A stretch of 64,000 nt of DNA from a virus: positions 1 through 64,000 of IMG/VR virus record IMGVR_UViG_3300009159_008491. One strand, written 5' to 3'. Below, in pieces: positions 53,764 to 62,992 of this stretch. The notes below the pieces were generated by a model. That model ran no database searches, was not told where the DNA came from, and saw only the letters and a list, made by a program, of their open reading frames with translations. The stretch's first letter is position 1. Every line of letters begins with the position of its first letter. The translations under genes and the position numbers were made by a program.

Positions 53764-53787
53764 AACCCGACTTAAAAAAATCGGGTT
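53764..53787 (-). terminator. Rho-independent terminator (minus strand)
   Basis: Seven-base stem AACCCGA/TCGGGTT with a ten-base A-rich loop; on the minus strand it is followed by a T-run. It lies 24 bases beyond the stop of the zinc-ribbon gene at 53812. With the plus-strand terminator at 53711 it forms a back-to-back pair in this convergent gap. Confidence 0.8.
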
Positions 53788-53811
53788 ATTAAAAATTATT
53801 ATTTTAAAATA

Positions 53812-54027
53812 CTAATACAATAAGTTATTTGTGGATCTTTGATGCATTTCAAAAATTGAACCACAGCAAGTACAATTATAAACTTTTACTTTTTTTACTT
53901 TTGGTTGTTGGTTTGATGACTCATTTAAGAGTTGACTATTATTTTCAACAATAGTCTTTACTGATTCTGCAAATACTGGATTTGAACATCCATTGGGACA
54001 ATTTACCCTATTAATTAATTCTGCCAT
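53812..54027 (-). CDS. Small zinc-ribbon-like protein
   Basis: 71 residues. Two cysteine pairs, NCPNGC near the N-terminus and YNCTCCGSIF near the C-terminus, separated by a helix (ESVKTIVENNSQLL), look like a zinc-ribbon site of C-x3-C and C-x-C-C type. It may bind DNA or RNA polymerase, or be structural. A TATAAATA box on the minus strand (54068-54061) lies 33 bases upstream, overlapping the end of the phoH gene. A terminator follows at 53764-53787, so it can be a single-gene late unit. Confidence 0.65.
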   Translation of the reverse strand: MAELINRVNCPNGCSNPVFAESVKTIVENNSQLLNESSNQQPKVKKVKVYNCTCCGSIFEMHQRSTNNLLY

Positions 54028-54059
54028 TTTACTTATGTTTTACAATAAATAGTATTAAA

Positions 54060-54767
54060 TTATTTATACTTATCTAAAATCTTGCTTATTACCTTATTTC
54101 TAACAATATCATTTTCAGAGAATTTAAAAACACCTATTTCTTCGATATCTGATAATCTATTTAAAGCATCATATAATCCAGTTTCTTTTGTATCTTTATA
54201 TCTATCAGATTGTTCAAGATCACCGCTTATAATGAATTTTGAATTATATCCTATTCTAGTTAATAATGTTTTAACTTGTCTTGGAGTAGCATTTTGAAAT
54301 TCCTCTGCTATTACTATAGCATTATCAATATTTATACCCCTCATAAAAGCAAGTGGTATAACTTTAATATATTCTCTTTCAATTAAACTTTGAACTCTAC
54401 TTTTACCTAAAGCTTTCTCAAAAAGATAGATAGAAGAGTATATATATGGTTCCATCTTTTCCTCTAGTGAACCTTTTAAATAGCCAAGTTTTTCATCAGC
54501 TTCTACTGCTGGTGTACATAATATAATTTGATAAAAATCATTATTAGGATCTTTTAAAATTTCTAGTGCTTTTAGAATAGAAATCATTGATTTCCCAACT
54601 CCTGCGGGACCAGAACAAATAATTATTTCTTTGTTATCAATTAAATTTAAAAATTCTTTTTGACTATTATTTTTTGGTTGATAGTAAAGATCTCCTATTA
54701 AAATTTCAAGATCTTTTTTTGTCTCAGTTTGATAGTATGAGTTTGGTTTTTTCTTTTTTGATGGCAT
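54060..54767 (-). CDS. phoH: PhoH-like ATPase
   Basis: 235 residues. Walker A is GPAGVGKS (53-60), preceded by NNSQKEFLNLIDNKEIII; Walker B-like AIVIAEEFQNATPRQVKTLLTR is the PhoH signature with EE in place of DE; and KFIISGDLEQSDRYKDT gives the sensor motif. PhoH proteins are common in marine phages; their role may be RNA metabolism or phosphate-stress response, but is not settled. The gene is separated from the next plus-strand gene by a 118-base divergent gap. Confidence 0.93.
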   Translation of the reverse strand: MPSKKKKPNSYYQTETKKDLEILIGDLYYQPKNNSQKEFLNLIDNKEIIICSGPAGVGKSMISILKALEILKDPNNDFYQIILCTPAVEADEKLGYLKGSLEEKMEPYIYSSIYLFEKALGKSRVQSLIEREYIKVIPLAFMRGINIDNAIVIAEEFQNATPRQVKTLLTRIGYNSKFIISGDLEQSDRYKDTKETGLYDALNRLSDIEEIGVFKFSENDIVRNKVISKILDKYK

Positions 54768-54885
54768 AAAAAACTTATTTATTTATAAATATACTATAAA
54801 TATTATTATATGTGATTATTAGATTAAATTATAAATTTAAAAAATAATATTTTAGTAAACTATTTATTTAAATAAATCTCAAAAG
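54768..54885. promoter_or_regulatory. Divergent gap with several TATAAATA-like boxes
   Basis: TATAAATA reads on the plus strand at 54784-54791 and 54795-54802, both more than 80 bases before the plus-strand start at 54886. On the minus strand TATAAATA reads at 54787-54780, only 12 bases before the phoH start, and AATAAATA at 54868-54861. The gap is very AT-rich and no hairpin was seen. At least one promoter in each direction must lie here, because phoH and the plus-strand genes diverge. Confidence 0.4.
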
Positions 54886-55785
54886 ATGAAAAAAAACATT
54901 TCAGTTCAAGAAATTGAAGAAATTATTAAAAATAAGCTTCGTCAAAATGGAGTTTTGGATATAGTTGGTCAAGAAAAAGTTTCAGAAATAAAAAATAAAA
55001 TCAAAGATATTCTGGAAAATGGAAAGAAATTACAAGAAGTGGAAGCTCAAAATCCGACAGCAGCACAACCTGCTCCTGAAAAAGTACAAACTTCTAACCC
55101 TAATATAACTGTAAAAACTACTGAAGATCCTGAGAAAACTGAGATAGTAAAAAAAGAAACAGAGATTGAAATAAAACAGAGAGAATTATTACAAAAAGAA
55201 TTTGAATTAGAGCAAAAAGAAAAAGAATTACAACAGAGAGAAAAAGAATTAAGTTATAGACCAGAAATGCCGGAAGTTCTCAAGAATATAGAACCAGAAT
55301 CAATTATTGTTTTTAGTGAAAATGAATTAAGTCTTGGTTCAGAAAGTTTATCTAATAGAAAATTCAGAATGAAATCTGACCCTGATGATAAAAAATCTAT
55401 TCATGATTTATGGTTATTAAGTGCTATAACTAAGGCTAATGTTTATGTGGTTGAATTAAAAAAAATAGGCGATCTTATTTTTAATCCTTATGAAGGTAAT
55501 GCTACTTTTGAGAATGTAACTGAATTACTTGAGTTGCCTAAACTTGATGATGAATATGAAATGAATCATAATGTAGAACAAGCAGTCCAAAGTCAACAAC
55601 CAAAAGAAGAAATGCTTGATGCTATAAAACCTATTACAGATGTAAGTCAACCAATAATGAATGTTGATGAATTAGAAAAAGAAAAGTTTCATAATAATTT
55701 TAAAGATGCTATTTCAAAGATAGTAAGTGATGAACTTAATAAAATTAGTAGTCAAACTACAAAAAAGAATATTTTTAGCTTATGA
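54886..55785 (+). CDS. Hypothetical coiled-coil protein
   Basis: 299 residues, not recognised. An N-terminal helical part (IEEIIKNKLRQNGVLDI), a Pro/Thr-rich linker (PTAAQPAPEKVQTSNPN), a strong coiled coil at about 85-125 (KQRELLQKEFELEQKEKELQ), then a mixed alpha/beta domain from about 130 to 225 (FRMKSDPDDKKSIHDLWLL). The layout could suit a head-core or scaffold protein, but nothing specific supports it. It overlaps the next gene by four bases. Confidence 0.45.
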   Translation: MKKNISVQEIEEIIKNKLRQNGVLDIVGQEKVSEIKNKIKDILENGKKLQEVEAQNPTAAQPAPEKVQTSNPNITVKTTEDPEKTEIVKKETEIEIKQRELLQKEFELEQKEKELQQREKELSYRPEMPEVLKNIEPESIIVFSENELSLGSESLSNRKFRMKSDPDDKKSIHDLWLLSAITKANVYVVELKKIGDLIFNPYEGNATFENVTELLELPKLDDEYEMNHNVEQAVQSQQPKEEMLDAIKPITDVSQPIMNVDELEKEKFHNNFKDAISKIVSDELNKISSQTTKKNIFSL

Positions 55786-56252
55786 TAATTTCTGAAACAT
55801 ATAAGAGTAGATTAAGAGAGCTAAGCGGAATTGTTAACGAAATAGAACTTAAAGCCACCTCCGGTAGAAGTGGTGTTAATACATTAAGTTATTTTGTTGA
55901 AGAATATCTTCTTAATCTAGGTGGTATGATTTTAGATATATTGAATAAAAAAACTGAAGAAAATCCAAATAAAAATTTTAAAATAAATCAACCAGAAAAT
56001 AAAATTTCAAACAATTCGCTTTTCATGTCTTTTCAGATTGAAGATTTAACAGATAAAAATAATGTTAAAGAAATCAATTTTAATTTGAATTTGTTGGTGA
56101 AATTAGAATCTAATTCTAATACGGTTGCTATCTTGAAATATGAAAATGTTAATGATGAATTTAATTTACAATCTAAACATTCAGAACAAGATATTCAAGA
56201 CTTTTTAAATGAAATTACAACAAGAGTATTTAATATAGAAAAAACTGCTTAA
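55782..56252 (+). CDS. Hypothetical protein with RLRELSGI N-terminus
   Basis: 156 residues, not recognised. It begins MIISETYKSRLRELSGIVNE, which resembles the C-terminal NESVERKRMMQLAGLKK of the acidic protein at 53042, so the two may share a short linear motif. The remainder is alpha/beta with SFQIEDLTDKNNVKEINF and a central NLLVKLESNSNTVAIL strand pair. Coupled to the coiled-coil gene by a four-base overlap; next gene 47 bases away. Probably an assembly or virion protein. Confidence 0.45.
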   Translation: MIISETYKSRLRELSGIVNEIELKATSGRSGVNTLSYFVEEYLLNLGGMILDILNKKTEENPNKNFKINQPENKISNNSLFMSFQIEDLTDKNNVKEINFNLNLLVKLESNSNTVAILKYENVNDEFNLQSKHSEQDIQDFLNEITTRVFNIEKTA

Positions 56253-56299
56253 TATTCTTTTTTGTATTAAATTGAATTAATTTAATAAAAATAAATAAA

Positions 56300-56617
56300 A
56301 TGAATTACTGGAAAATTACAAATTTGTCTACACAAAATGCTAAGCTTATTGTTAGTACTGCCCCTAATCACTCAAAAGGTTTAGTGTTAAGACCGGGTGA
56401 ATTTTGCCTATCAAATCCAAAACAAACCCCTGTTATGGATGCTCAAATAAGAAGAAAATTAATTTCTGTTGAAAAAGATTTTGATAACTCAAAATATAAT
56501 TTCAAAATCGCTGAAGCTTATAATTTAGATATTTTAAACAATCTTATTCAAGAAGAAAATGATAAGATGAAAGAAGCAAAAGTTGATGCTGAAAATTATA
56601 TGAATAATCCTGAATAA
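56300..56617 (+). CDS. Small hypothetical protein
   Basis: 105 residues, not recognised. Residues 1-50 are beta-like (YWKITNLSTQNAKLIVS; GLVLRPGEFCLSNPKQT), residues 60-105 helical and acidic (LIQEENDKMKEAKVDAENY). No enzyme motif. The NLSTQNAKLIV and LRPGEF parts suggest a small beta-sandwich such as a head- or tail-completion or decoration protein. It is ten bases upstream of the next gene. Confidence 0.45.
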   Translation: MNYWKITNLSTQNAKLIVSTAPNHSKGLVLRPGEFCLSNPKQTPVMDAQIRRKLISVEKDFDNSKYNFKIAEAYNLDILNNLIQEENDKMKEAKVDAENYMNNPE

Positions 56618-56627
56618 AAATTTTTTT

Positions 56628-57206
56628 ATGAAAGAAACAATTGGTGGAATATCAAATGAATATTGTTATCTGAACTATAGTGATTTTAACAACATAACTA
56701 CTACTACAAGTTTAACTGGAACTAGTGGTAGTTATGTATATGATATAAATACAACAACTAATGTTCCATACAATTATACTTATGTAAATGGTTCTAATAG
56801 TAGTAATATTATATCATTAAATGCAGATTATTTTAAAGACGGATTAATTAAGAATTTATTAGATAGATTCATTGAAATAAGAAGTTTGATAAAAAAACAA
56901 TCTTTTTATGAAATTTTTAATGTTAAAAAAATCAGTTTTTTAAAAGATAAAACTAAAATTGTTTGCACGAAAGATATTGACATGGATTATATAAATGAAT
57001 TAAAAAGTGAATCAGTTTTGTTGTTGGAATGTATTGATGTTCCGACTGATAATTATAAGGAAAAAGCAATTAATCACAATAATCATAAGTTATCAGATTC
57101 TAATTTTATGTGGACAACTAATAATACATATTTTGCAGTTGCAGATAATCCTGTTAATATTAATTGGACTAATTCCATAAATAATACTATAACTTATACT
57201 ATTTAG
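56628..57206 (+). CDS. Hypothetical virion-type protein
   Basis: 192 residues, not recognised. The N-terminal 70 residues are Thr/Asn/Ser-rich and beta-like (TTTTSLTGTSGSYVYDINT), the middle helical (IKNLLDRFIEIRSLIKKQSF), and the C-terminus again Asn/Thr-rich ending NTITYTI. The surface composition resembles structural proteins elsewhere in the window. No start ambiguity. A 49-base gap separates it from the GT4 gene downstream. Confidence 0.45.
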   Translation: MKETIGGISNEYCYLNYSDFNNITTTTSLTGTSGSYVYDINTTTNVPYNYTYVNGSNSSNIISLNADYFKDGLIKNLLDRFIEIRSLIKKQSFYEIFNVKKISFLKDKTKIVCTKDIDMDYINELKSESVLLLECIDVPTDNYKEKAINHNNHKLSDSNFMWTTNNTYFAVADNPVNINWTNSINNTITYTI

Positions 57207-57255
57207 TATTCTATTTGTTTTTTTTATTTATTATTTTTTCGGAAACAATTAATAT

Positions 57256-58518
57256 ATGTCAGATAACAAAATTAAAATTTTATTGGTGCCAAGTGATTTG
57301 GCAGGTGTAGGTCATTACAGAAACATTTGGCCGGGTCAAGAAATTAATAAAAAATTTGGAGATAGATTTAAAATTGAAATAGATCACACACCAGATTTTA
57401 ATGATGTAAACTTTTTCGCACAATTTGATATTGTACATTTCCATAGACAATTAGGTCAATTTGAAAATCAAGAAAAATTAATTAAAGAATTACGTAACAG
57501 AGGAGTTATCACAATTATGGATCTTGACGATTATTGGATGCCACCGAAAGAACATCCAATGTATGGAGCAGCTATAAAAGAAAGGCTTGCAGAAAAAGTT
57601 ACAGCAACATTTAAAATGGTTGATTATGTTACAACTACAACTGATATTTTTGCTAGTCATATAAAAAAATATAATCAAAATGTTGCAGTAATTCCAAATG
57701 CAATTGATATGTCTCATCCTATGTGGTCACAGGAAGATACAAGAAAATCAGATAGAATAAGAATCTCTTGGATCGGAGGATCTAGTCATGAAAAAGATTT
57801 AGAGTTACTTAAGAGTTCTATGAATATTCTTCATAATGATTCTAATCTAAATGGAAAATATCAAATAGTAATGTGTGGATATGATGTTAGAGGGTATATT
57901 ACTGAAGTAGACCAAAATGGTAATGTTATCAATAATAGAAAAATATTCCCACACGAAACAATATGGAATAAATTTGAATCAATATTCACTGATAATTATA
58001 ATACAAATTTAATTTCAGAATCTTATAAAAAATATTTATTAAGATATGAAAATATTAATTTTAAAGATCAAGATGTTTATGAAGGGCCATATGTTAGAAG
58101 ATGGACATTGCCATTAACTCAATATGGTAAACATTATAACTATTGTGATGTTTGTTTGGCCCCTCTTGCTGAAAATACTTTTAATGAAGTAAAATCCGAA
58201 TTAAAGATCATTGAGGCTGGACTGACTAAAAAAGTGTTAATAGCTCAAGAATACGGTATTTATAAAGATTTAATCAAACATGGTGAAAATGGTATTTTAA
58301 TACCAAAATCAAAAAATGTTAGAGGGTGGTACGAAGCCATAAAAAAGGTTGTTAATGATAAAGAGTACAGAGAAATGCTTTCAAGTAACTTGTATGATTT
58401 TGTAAAAGATAAATATACTCTTGAGGTAGTAACGGCAAAGAGAGTTGCTTGGTACGAAGAAATATTTGAAAAAAATAAGAAAAATAGTCTGATTTTAACG
58501 GAATCATTATCAAACTAA
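57256..58518 (+). CDS. Glycosyltransferase family 4 (GT-B)
   Basis: 420 residues. N-terminal GT-B part with VGHYRNIWPGQEI and ITIMDLDDYWMPPKEHPMY; the donor side has ISWIGGSSHEKDLELL and VKSELKIIEAGLTKKVLIAQ, where the E-x7-E type loop is formed around SELKIIEAG. CLAPLAENTFN precedes it. It should be a retaining nucleotide-sugar transferase. It stands alone between plus-strand genes of virion type instead of in the glycan clusters, which hints at a glycosylation step tied to assembly. Substrate unknown. Confidence 0.85.
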   Translation: MSDNKIKILLVPSDLAGVGHYRNIWPGQEINKKFGDRFKIEIDHTPDFNDVNFFAQFDIVHFHRQLGQFENQEKLIKELRNRGVITIMDLDDYWMPPKEHPMYGAAIKERLAEKVTATFKMVDYVTTTTDIFASHIKKYNQNVAVIPNAIDMSHPMWSQEDTRKSDRIRISWIGGSSHEKDLELLKSSMNILHNDSNLNGKYQIVMCGYDVRGYITEVDQNGNVINNRKIFPHETIWNKFESIFTDNYNTNLISESYKKYLLRYENINFKDQDVYEGPYVRRWTLPLTQYGKHYNYCDVCLAPLAENTFNEVKSELKIIEAGLTKKVLIAQEYGIYKDLIKHGENGILIPKSKNVRGWYEAIKKVVNDKEYREMLSSNLYDFVKDKYTLEVVTAKRVAWYEEIFEKNKKNSLILTESLSN

Positions 58519-58553
58519 TTAATTTCTAGATATTTATTATAAAAAATAATATA

Positions 58554-59363
58554 ATGAAGAATATTAGTTTAAACTTAGGTTCAATAAAAGATACTATTTT
58601 TAGATACTCATCTAAAACTATTATTAGCGAAGGTAAAAGTTCAAGTTTTGTTGATTTATTCATAAATGAGCTTAAAAACAAGCCTATTTTGAAGCTCCAG
58701 TACTTGATTTATAAAAATTTAGAGAATTCTAATTTTGAAAAAGAATATCTTGCCGAAAGATATCTTAATCAAAATATCAATCTAATTAAAGATTGTGATT
58801 GGAACGATATTCTTAAAGAAAACAAGTCATTTAGAACTGATATTTTAAAGAATTTTCATGTAGAAGGAGATAAAAATAAAGAAGAATTGTATGAGTGTAT
58901 ACATACTCTTATAAAATCAAAATCTATGAAAAATTTTACTGATTTTGATGATGAAAATAAAGCTTATGAATATGTTGTAAATTATTTAACTAAAAAAGAG
59001 TCTAATAACATTCAAGAAAACACCACTAATTCAGAAGAAAATGAGATTCCTAAATTGCTTTCTTGGAAGTATGTTACAGAATTAGCAGTAAATAGTTTTA
59101 ATGATAGATATGCTCATTTAAGTGAATCAGAACAAAGTTTACTTAAAATATTAATGTCTGATTCAGATTATAAAAATAATTACCTACAAGATCTTAAACA
59201 AGAAAATTTAAATTTAATTAATGGACTTTTAATTAAAGAATCTGATGATGAAGTTAAAAGTAATTTGATGAAATTTAAAAATAAAATTCAAGTTCTTAAA
59301 GAGGGTAATGTAGACGAATCAATAATTAACTTGTATGAGTTAAAAATGAATCTTGAAAATTAA
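58554..59363 (+). CDS. Hypothetical helical protein
   Basis: 269 residues, not recognised, almost wholly helical and highly charged. The first 25 residues (ISLNLGSIKDTIFRYSSKT) are followed by repeated helices such as KNKPILKLQYLIYKNL and LSESEQSLLKILMS. There is a low-complexity linker near 150-160 (ESNNIQENTTNSEENE). It is the last plus-strand gene before a bidirectional terminator. It could be a virion or assembly factor by context; nothing enzymatic is visible. Confidence 0.45.
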   Translation: MKNISLNLGSIKDTIFRYSSKTIISEGKSSSFVDLFINELKNKPILKLQYLIYKNLENSNFEKEYLAERYLNQNINLIKDCDWNDILKENKSFRTDILKNFHVEGDKNKEELYECIHTLIKSKSMKNFTDFDDENKAYEYVVNYLTKKESNNIQENTTNSEENEIPKLLSWKYVTELAVNSFNDRYAHLSESEQSLLKILMSDSDYKNNYLQDLKQENLNLINGLLIKESDDEVKSNLMKFKNKIQVLKEGNVDESIINLYELKMNLEN

Positions 59364-59367
59364 AAAG

Positions 59368-59391
59368 AAAGCCCCGAAATTCCGGGGCTTT
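59368..59391. terminator. Bidirectional Rho-independent terminator
   Basis: Nine-base stem AAAGCCCCG/CGGGGCTTT with a six-base loop, followed by a T-run on the plus strand and by T-rich bases on the minus strand. It separates the plus-strand helical protein gene from the convergent exonuclease gene, three bases from the stop of the latter (59394), and can serve both. Confidence 0.88.
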
Positions 59392-59393
59392 TT

Positions 59394-60224
59394 TTATTGA
59401 TTTAAAACATGTTTTTTTCGATAATTATCCATTAACTCAAATAATATTTTTCTAGTTTGAGTGGTAAATTCACCTTTAGTCATAATCCAATCATAATATG
59501 ATTTATCTTTTTCCAAAACTGTAGTAACCGATTGCCCTTGATATTTCCCAAAACCAAATACCGGAATATTATCAGAATTTAATTTAATTGTCCCTGCAAA
59601 ATCAACACTATCAAAGTCCTTTGTGAAATTAGCAAGAGATTCCATATTGTTTTGTATTGGTTCAGAAACCACTGTATCATCTTTATCTACACAATCCACA
59701 CCTTTGTAGTAATCTAGCATTGATTCTAGAACCTCTACGGTGGCTTTTACGTCATTTAAAGCATCATGGGCACCTTCTAGTGGCTTTTTACAATAAAATT
59801 CATATGCGGCCTTTAAATCACGTCTTTCCATTCGGTGAAAGATCCTTTTGACATCAATACAGTTACGATTGGTCATGTCTAATTCAAAGTCAGCTCTCGA
59901 AAATTCCTCCATGAGCATGGGTATGTCAAATCGGTTTCCATTAAAAGTGCAGAAATCAGAGTCACCAATTAAATCAAAAAGTGATTTTGCAACACGATCA
60001 AAAGATGGTTGGTCTTTGACCATTTCATCAGTTAAATGGTGAACATCACTTGCTGCTTTAGGGATAGGAATACCCGGATTTATTAATCTGGTTTTTACCA
60101 AATTTTCTCTTCCATCAGCAAAAATTTTAATAATCGCTAATTGTACAATACGATCATTTTTTACACTTAATCCAGTTGATTCAATGTCAAAACAGATTAA
60201 ATCCTTTTCTAAATTTAATTTCAT
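59394..60224 (-). CDS. DnaQ-like 3'-5' exonuclease (DEDDh)
   Basis: 276 residues. The exonuclease core has Asp13 and Glu15 in CFDIESTG, Asp100 in NGNRFDIPML, and His153/Asp158 in GAHDALNDVKAT, the full DEDDh set of epsilon/RNase T enzymes. A C-terminal segment FGFGKYQGQSVTTVL followed by YYDWIMTKGEF resembles the ExoX C-terminal add-on. It may proofread or degrade DNA or RNA in phage replication. The 38-base upstream gap holds TATATTTG on the minus strand (60252-60245), a match to the Bacteroidota -7 box TAnnTTTG, with a TTTG 27 bases further up, longer than the usual spacing. Confidence 0.9.
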   Translation of the reverse strand: MKLNLEKDLICFDIESTGLSVKNDRIVQLAIIKIFADGRENLVKTRLINPGIPIPKAASDVHHLTDEMVKDQPSFDRVAKSLFDLIGDSDFCTFNGNRFDIPMLMEEFSRADFELDMTNRNCIDVKRIFHRMERRDLKAAYEFYCKKPLEGAHDALNDVKATVEVLESMLDYYKGVDCVDKDDTVVSEPIQNNMESLANFTKDFDSVDFAGTIKLNSDNIPVFGFGKYQGQSVTTVLEKDKSYYDWIMTKGEFTTQTRKILFELMDNYRKKHVLNQ

Positions 60225-60262
60225 ATGTGCTTATTTTAATTAAGCAAATATAATAAAAAAAA

Positions 60263-60664
60263 TTAAATTTCGGTTATTTCAAATTCATCTAAACCACAAC
60301 CTTCTCCATCTTCACCAAAATCTCCTGTTTTTTCATCGGTTAACCAACCCCTAAATACAGCAGAATATCCATTTTTGTCATCTCCATCAGGATAAGATTC
60401 TAAATAAGCCTCTGTACCTTGATCAAACCACTCATCTGGTTTGGTTATAAATCTATAGTTTTGTTTATAAATTTTATAACTATAATTGTTATCTGGTTTA
60501 AAATAATCAATAAATCTATCTTCAAAAATACTGAACCATTTATTATTTATTATTATAAAATGATCATAAGATGATCTTCCTTCATATGATAAATAAATTA
60601 TATCATTATTTTTAAGGTCTTCAATTTTTATTTCTTGCCAGAATGGTTTATTGAATCTACTCAT
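60263..60664 (-). CDS. Hypothetical protein in replication operon
   Basis: 133 residues, not recognised. It is rich in aromatic and acidic residues (IIYLSYEGRSSYDHFIIINN, WFDQGTEAYLESYPDGDDKNG) and ends with an acidic GEDGEGCGLDEFEITEI. No catalytic motif or membrane segment; probably a small globular alpha/beta protein. It overlaps the topoisomerase stop by four bases (60661-60664), so it is co-translated with topoisomerase I, and could be a partner or inhibitor of a host factor. Confidence 0.45.
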   Translation of the reverse strand: MSRFNKPFWQEIKIEDLKNNDIIYLSYEGRSSYDHFIIINNKWFSIFEDRFIDYFKPDNNYSYKIYKQNYRFITKPDEWFDQGTEAYLESYPDGDDKNGYSAVFRGWLTDEKTGDFGEDGEGCGLDEFEITEI

Positions 60665-62991
60665 TTTTTCTTAGCGTATTTTTTGGGTTTAGCTGAACTT
60701 TTACCTTCTCCGATTATGTCTTCACAATCTTTTTTGGTAATAGTTTCTATATCATAAATAGCCGGAATCTTATAATTTTTATTCTTGAATTTAATATATG
60801 GTCCATATTGACCACTTAATACTTTAATTTCACCGAATTCTTTTGTAGATCCCGATTTTTCATTGCTTGAATTTTCTTTTATTAATTCTGTAGCTTCCTT
60901 TAGAGTTATTTTTTCAGGATCATATTCCGTATTCGATAATCCAACAAATTTACCATCATATTTGATATATGGTCCAAATTTACCAATTGCTACCAGTACA
61001 GGTTTTGATTTATATTCTCCTAGATTTCTAGGCCATTTTAAAAGTTCTAAAGCCTCTTCGAGATTTATGCCACCAACTTCTTTATCTTTAGGGATAGATG
61101 CATATTTTAAATCTTCATCTCCTTTTTCACCTAATTGTACCATTGGCCCAAATCTTCCAAAACGAGCATAAATATTTTTCTTGGTAGATTTATCAACACC
61201 AATTAATCTTTCGTTTGATGTTCCGGTTTCACCAAGAGCAGATTTAACTTTCTTATCAAAAGGAGAATAAAAATCTTTTAACATTGTTTTCCATTCTTTA
61301 CTGCCTTCTGAAATTTCATCTAATTGATTTTCTATTCCAGCAGTAAATTTATAATCCATGATATCTGGAAAATTTTCTGTAAGATAATCACAAACTACAA
61401 TACCAATTTCTGTAGGTATCATCTTAGCTTTTTCTGTACCAAATTTTTCATCTAGTTCAGTAGTAGATAAATTATCATTTTTTAATGAAAGGTTTTTTAC
61501 TTTTCTAGATTTTGCTGGTAAATCTTTTTTCTCAACATATTCTCTTTTTTGAATAGTTGATAAAATTGAAGCATAGGTAGAAGGTCTTCCTATTCCAAGT
61601 TCTTCTAGTCTCTTTACTAAAGACGCTTCATTATATCTAGCTGATGGTTTTGAATAGATTTCTAAACCTTCAATTTGTTCGTAATTAAGAATTTGACCTT
61701 TCTCCATTTTTGGTAAAGTGCCATTGTCATCTTGATCTTCTTGATTTTCTTCCTCTTCAACATCATCATTATTATAAACCTTTAAGAAACCATCGAATGT
61801 AATCACTTCTCCTTTGGCAACAAATAATTCTTTTTTTCCAGTATTAGAACTTTCAATTTCAATAGTGGTTTTATCAAGTAATGCATCCGACATTTGAGAG
61901 GCTACTGCTCTTTTCCAAATTAAACTATAAAGTTTCATTTCATCTTGACCAGAAACTACTTCTTCATGTTCAAAATGAGTTGGTCTTATTGCTTCATGGG
62001 CTTCTTGAGCACTGGCGTTTTTATTTTTAAATTTTTTCGGATTTGAAAATTTATTACCATACTTCTCAACTATAAATTGAGTTGCTGTTTGAACAGATTC
62101 TTCTGATAAATTTACACTGTCAGTACGATGGTAAGATATATGACCTTGCTCGTAAAGATTTTGAGCAGTTCTCATAGTTCTATCCACACTGAATCCAAAT
62201 TTTTTTGATGCTTCTTGTTGTAATCCTGAAGTTGTAAATGGAGCAGGTGAACTTCTTTTTCCCGGTTTAGTTTCAATTAAACTAACACTAAATTCTGAAC
62301 CAATTAATTTGCTTAAAAACTTTTCTGTTTCCTCATAGTTTTTAAATCTTTTATTTAATACGGCTTTTATTTTTTGTTTTTTACCACCTTTATCAATTGA
62401 GAAAATTGCAACAACTTTGTAATCAGAAGTTGAATCAAAAGACTTGTGTTCTTTTTCTCTTTCAACAAGAATTCTTAAAGCAACACTTTGAACTCTTCCT
62501 GCAGATAAACCTAATTTGATTTTTTTCCAAAGCAATAGAGAAAGATCAAATCCTACTAAACGATCTAATACCCTTCTTGCTTGTTGGGCATTAACCATAT
62601 TCATATTAAGTGTTGTAGGATTATTTATTGCATCCTTAAGAGCTTTTTCAGTAATCTCTTTAAAAATAATTCTTTTTGTTTTTTTGATGTTTAAACCAAG
62701 TACTTCTGCAACGTGCCAAGAGATTGCTTCACCTTCCAAATCGTAGTCACCAGCAAGAATTACTTCATCACATTTTTTTGCTAACTCTTTTAGTTCTTTT
62801 ACTACATCTTTTTTATCAGATGAAATTTGGTATGAAGGTTCAAAATCATTTTTTTTATCAATACCTTCTTTTCCTTTTTTTAATTCACGAATATGTCCAA
62901 CACTTGCTTTTACAACATAATCTTTTCCTAGGAAAGATTGAATTTTTTTAATCTTTCCGGGACTTTCACATATAACTAATTTTTTACCCAT
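60661..62991 (-). CDS. topA: DNA topoisomerase I (type IA)
   Basis: 776 residues. The Toprim domain starts LVICESPGKIKKIQSFLG and has Asp82, Asp84 and Glu86 in GDYDLEGEAISWH. The active tyrosine is Tyr287 in GHISYHRTDSVNLS. The strand-passage part shows SAGRVQSVALRIL and EAHEAIRPT. In place of zinc fingers the C-terminus carries three Topo_C repeats (GRFGPMVQLG, GKFGPYIKYDG, GQYGPYIKFKN), as in many Bacteroidota enzymes. It relaxes negative supercoils. A cellular-type topA in a phage is unusual, since T4 uses a type II enzyme. It is coupled with a small gene on each side. Confidence 0.95.
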   Translation of the reverse strand: MGKKLVICESPGKIKKIQSFLGKDYVVKASVGHIRELKKGKEGIDKKNDFEPSYQISSDKKDVVKELKELAKKCDEVILAGDYDLEGEAISWHVAEVLGLNIKKTKRIIFKEITEKALKDAINNPTTLNMNMVNAQQARRVLDRLVGFDLSLLLWKKIKLGLSAGRVQSVALRILVEREKEHKSFDSTSDYKVVAIFSIDKGGKKQKIKAVLNKRFKNYEETEKFLSKLIGSEFSVSLIETKPGKRSSPAPFTTSGLQQEASKKFGFSVDRTMRTAQNLYEQGHISYHRTDSVNLSEESVQTATQFIVEKYGNKFSNPKKFKNKNASAQEAHEAIRPTHFEHEEVVSGQDEMKLYSLIWKRAVASQMSDALLDKTTIEIESSNTGKKELFVAKGEVITFDGFLKVYNNDDVEEEENQEDQDDNGTLPKMEKGQILNYEQIEGLEIYSKPSARYNEASLVKRLEELGIGRPSTYASILSTIQKREYVEKKDLPAKSRKVKNLSLKNDNLSTTELDEKFGTEKAKMIPTEIGIVVCDYLTENFPDIMDYKFTAGIENQLDEISEGSKEWKTMLKDFYSPFDKKVKSALGETGTSNERLIGVDKSTKKNIYARFGRFGPMVQLGEKGDEDLKYASIPKDKEVGGINLEEALELLKWPRNLGEYKSKPVLVAIGKFGPYIKYDGKFVGLSNTEYDPEKITLKEATELIKENSSNEKSGSTKEFGEIKVLSGQYGPYIKFKNKNYKIPAIYDIETITKKDCEDIIGEGKSSAKPKKYAKKK

Positions 62992-62992
62992 A

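Noticed and set aside
54768-54885. tRNA or small RNA gene in the longest divergent gap
   Set aside because: No cloverleaf or strong stem was found; the gap is AT-rich and fits promoters only.
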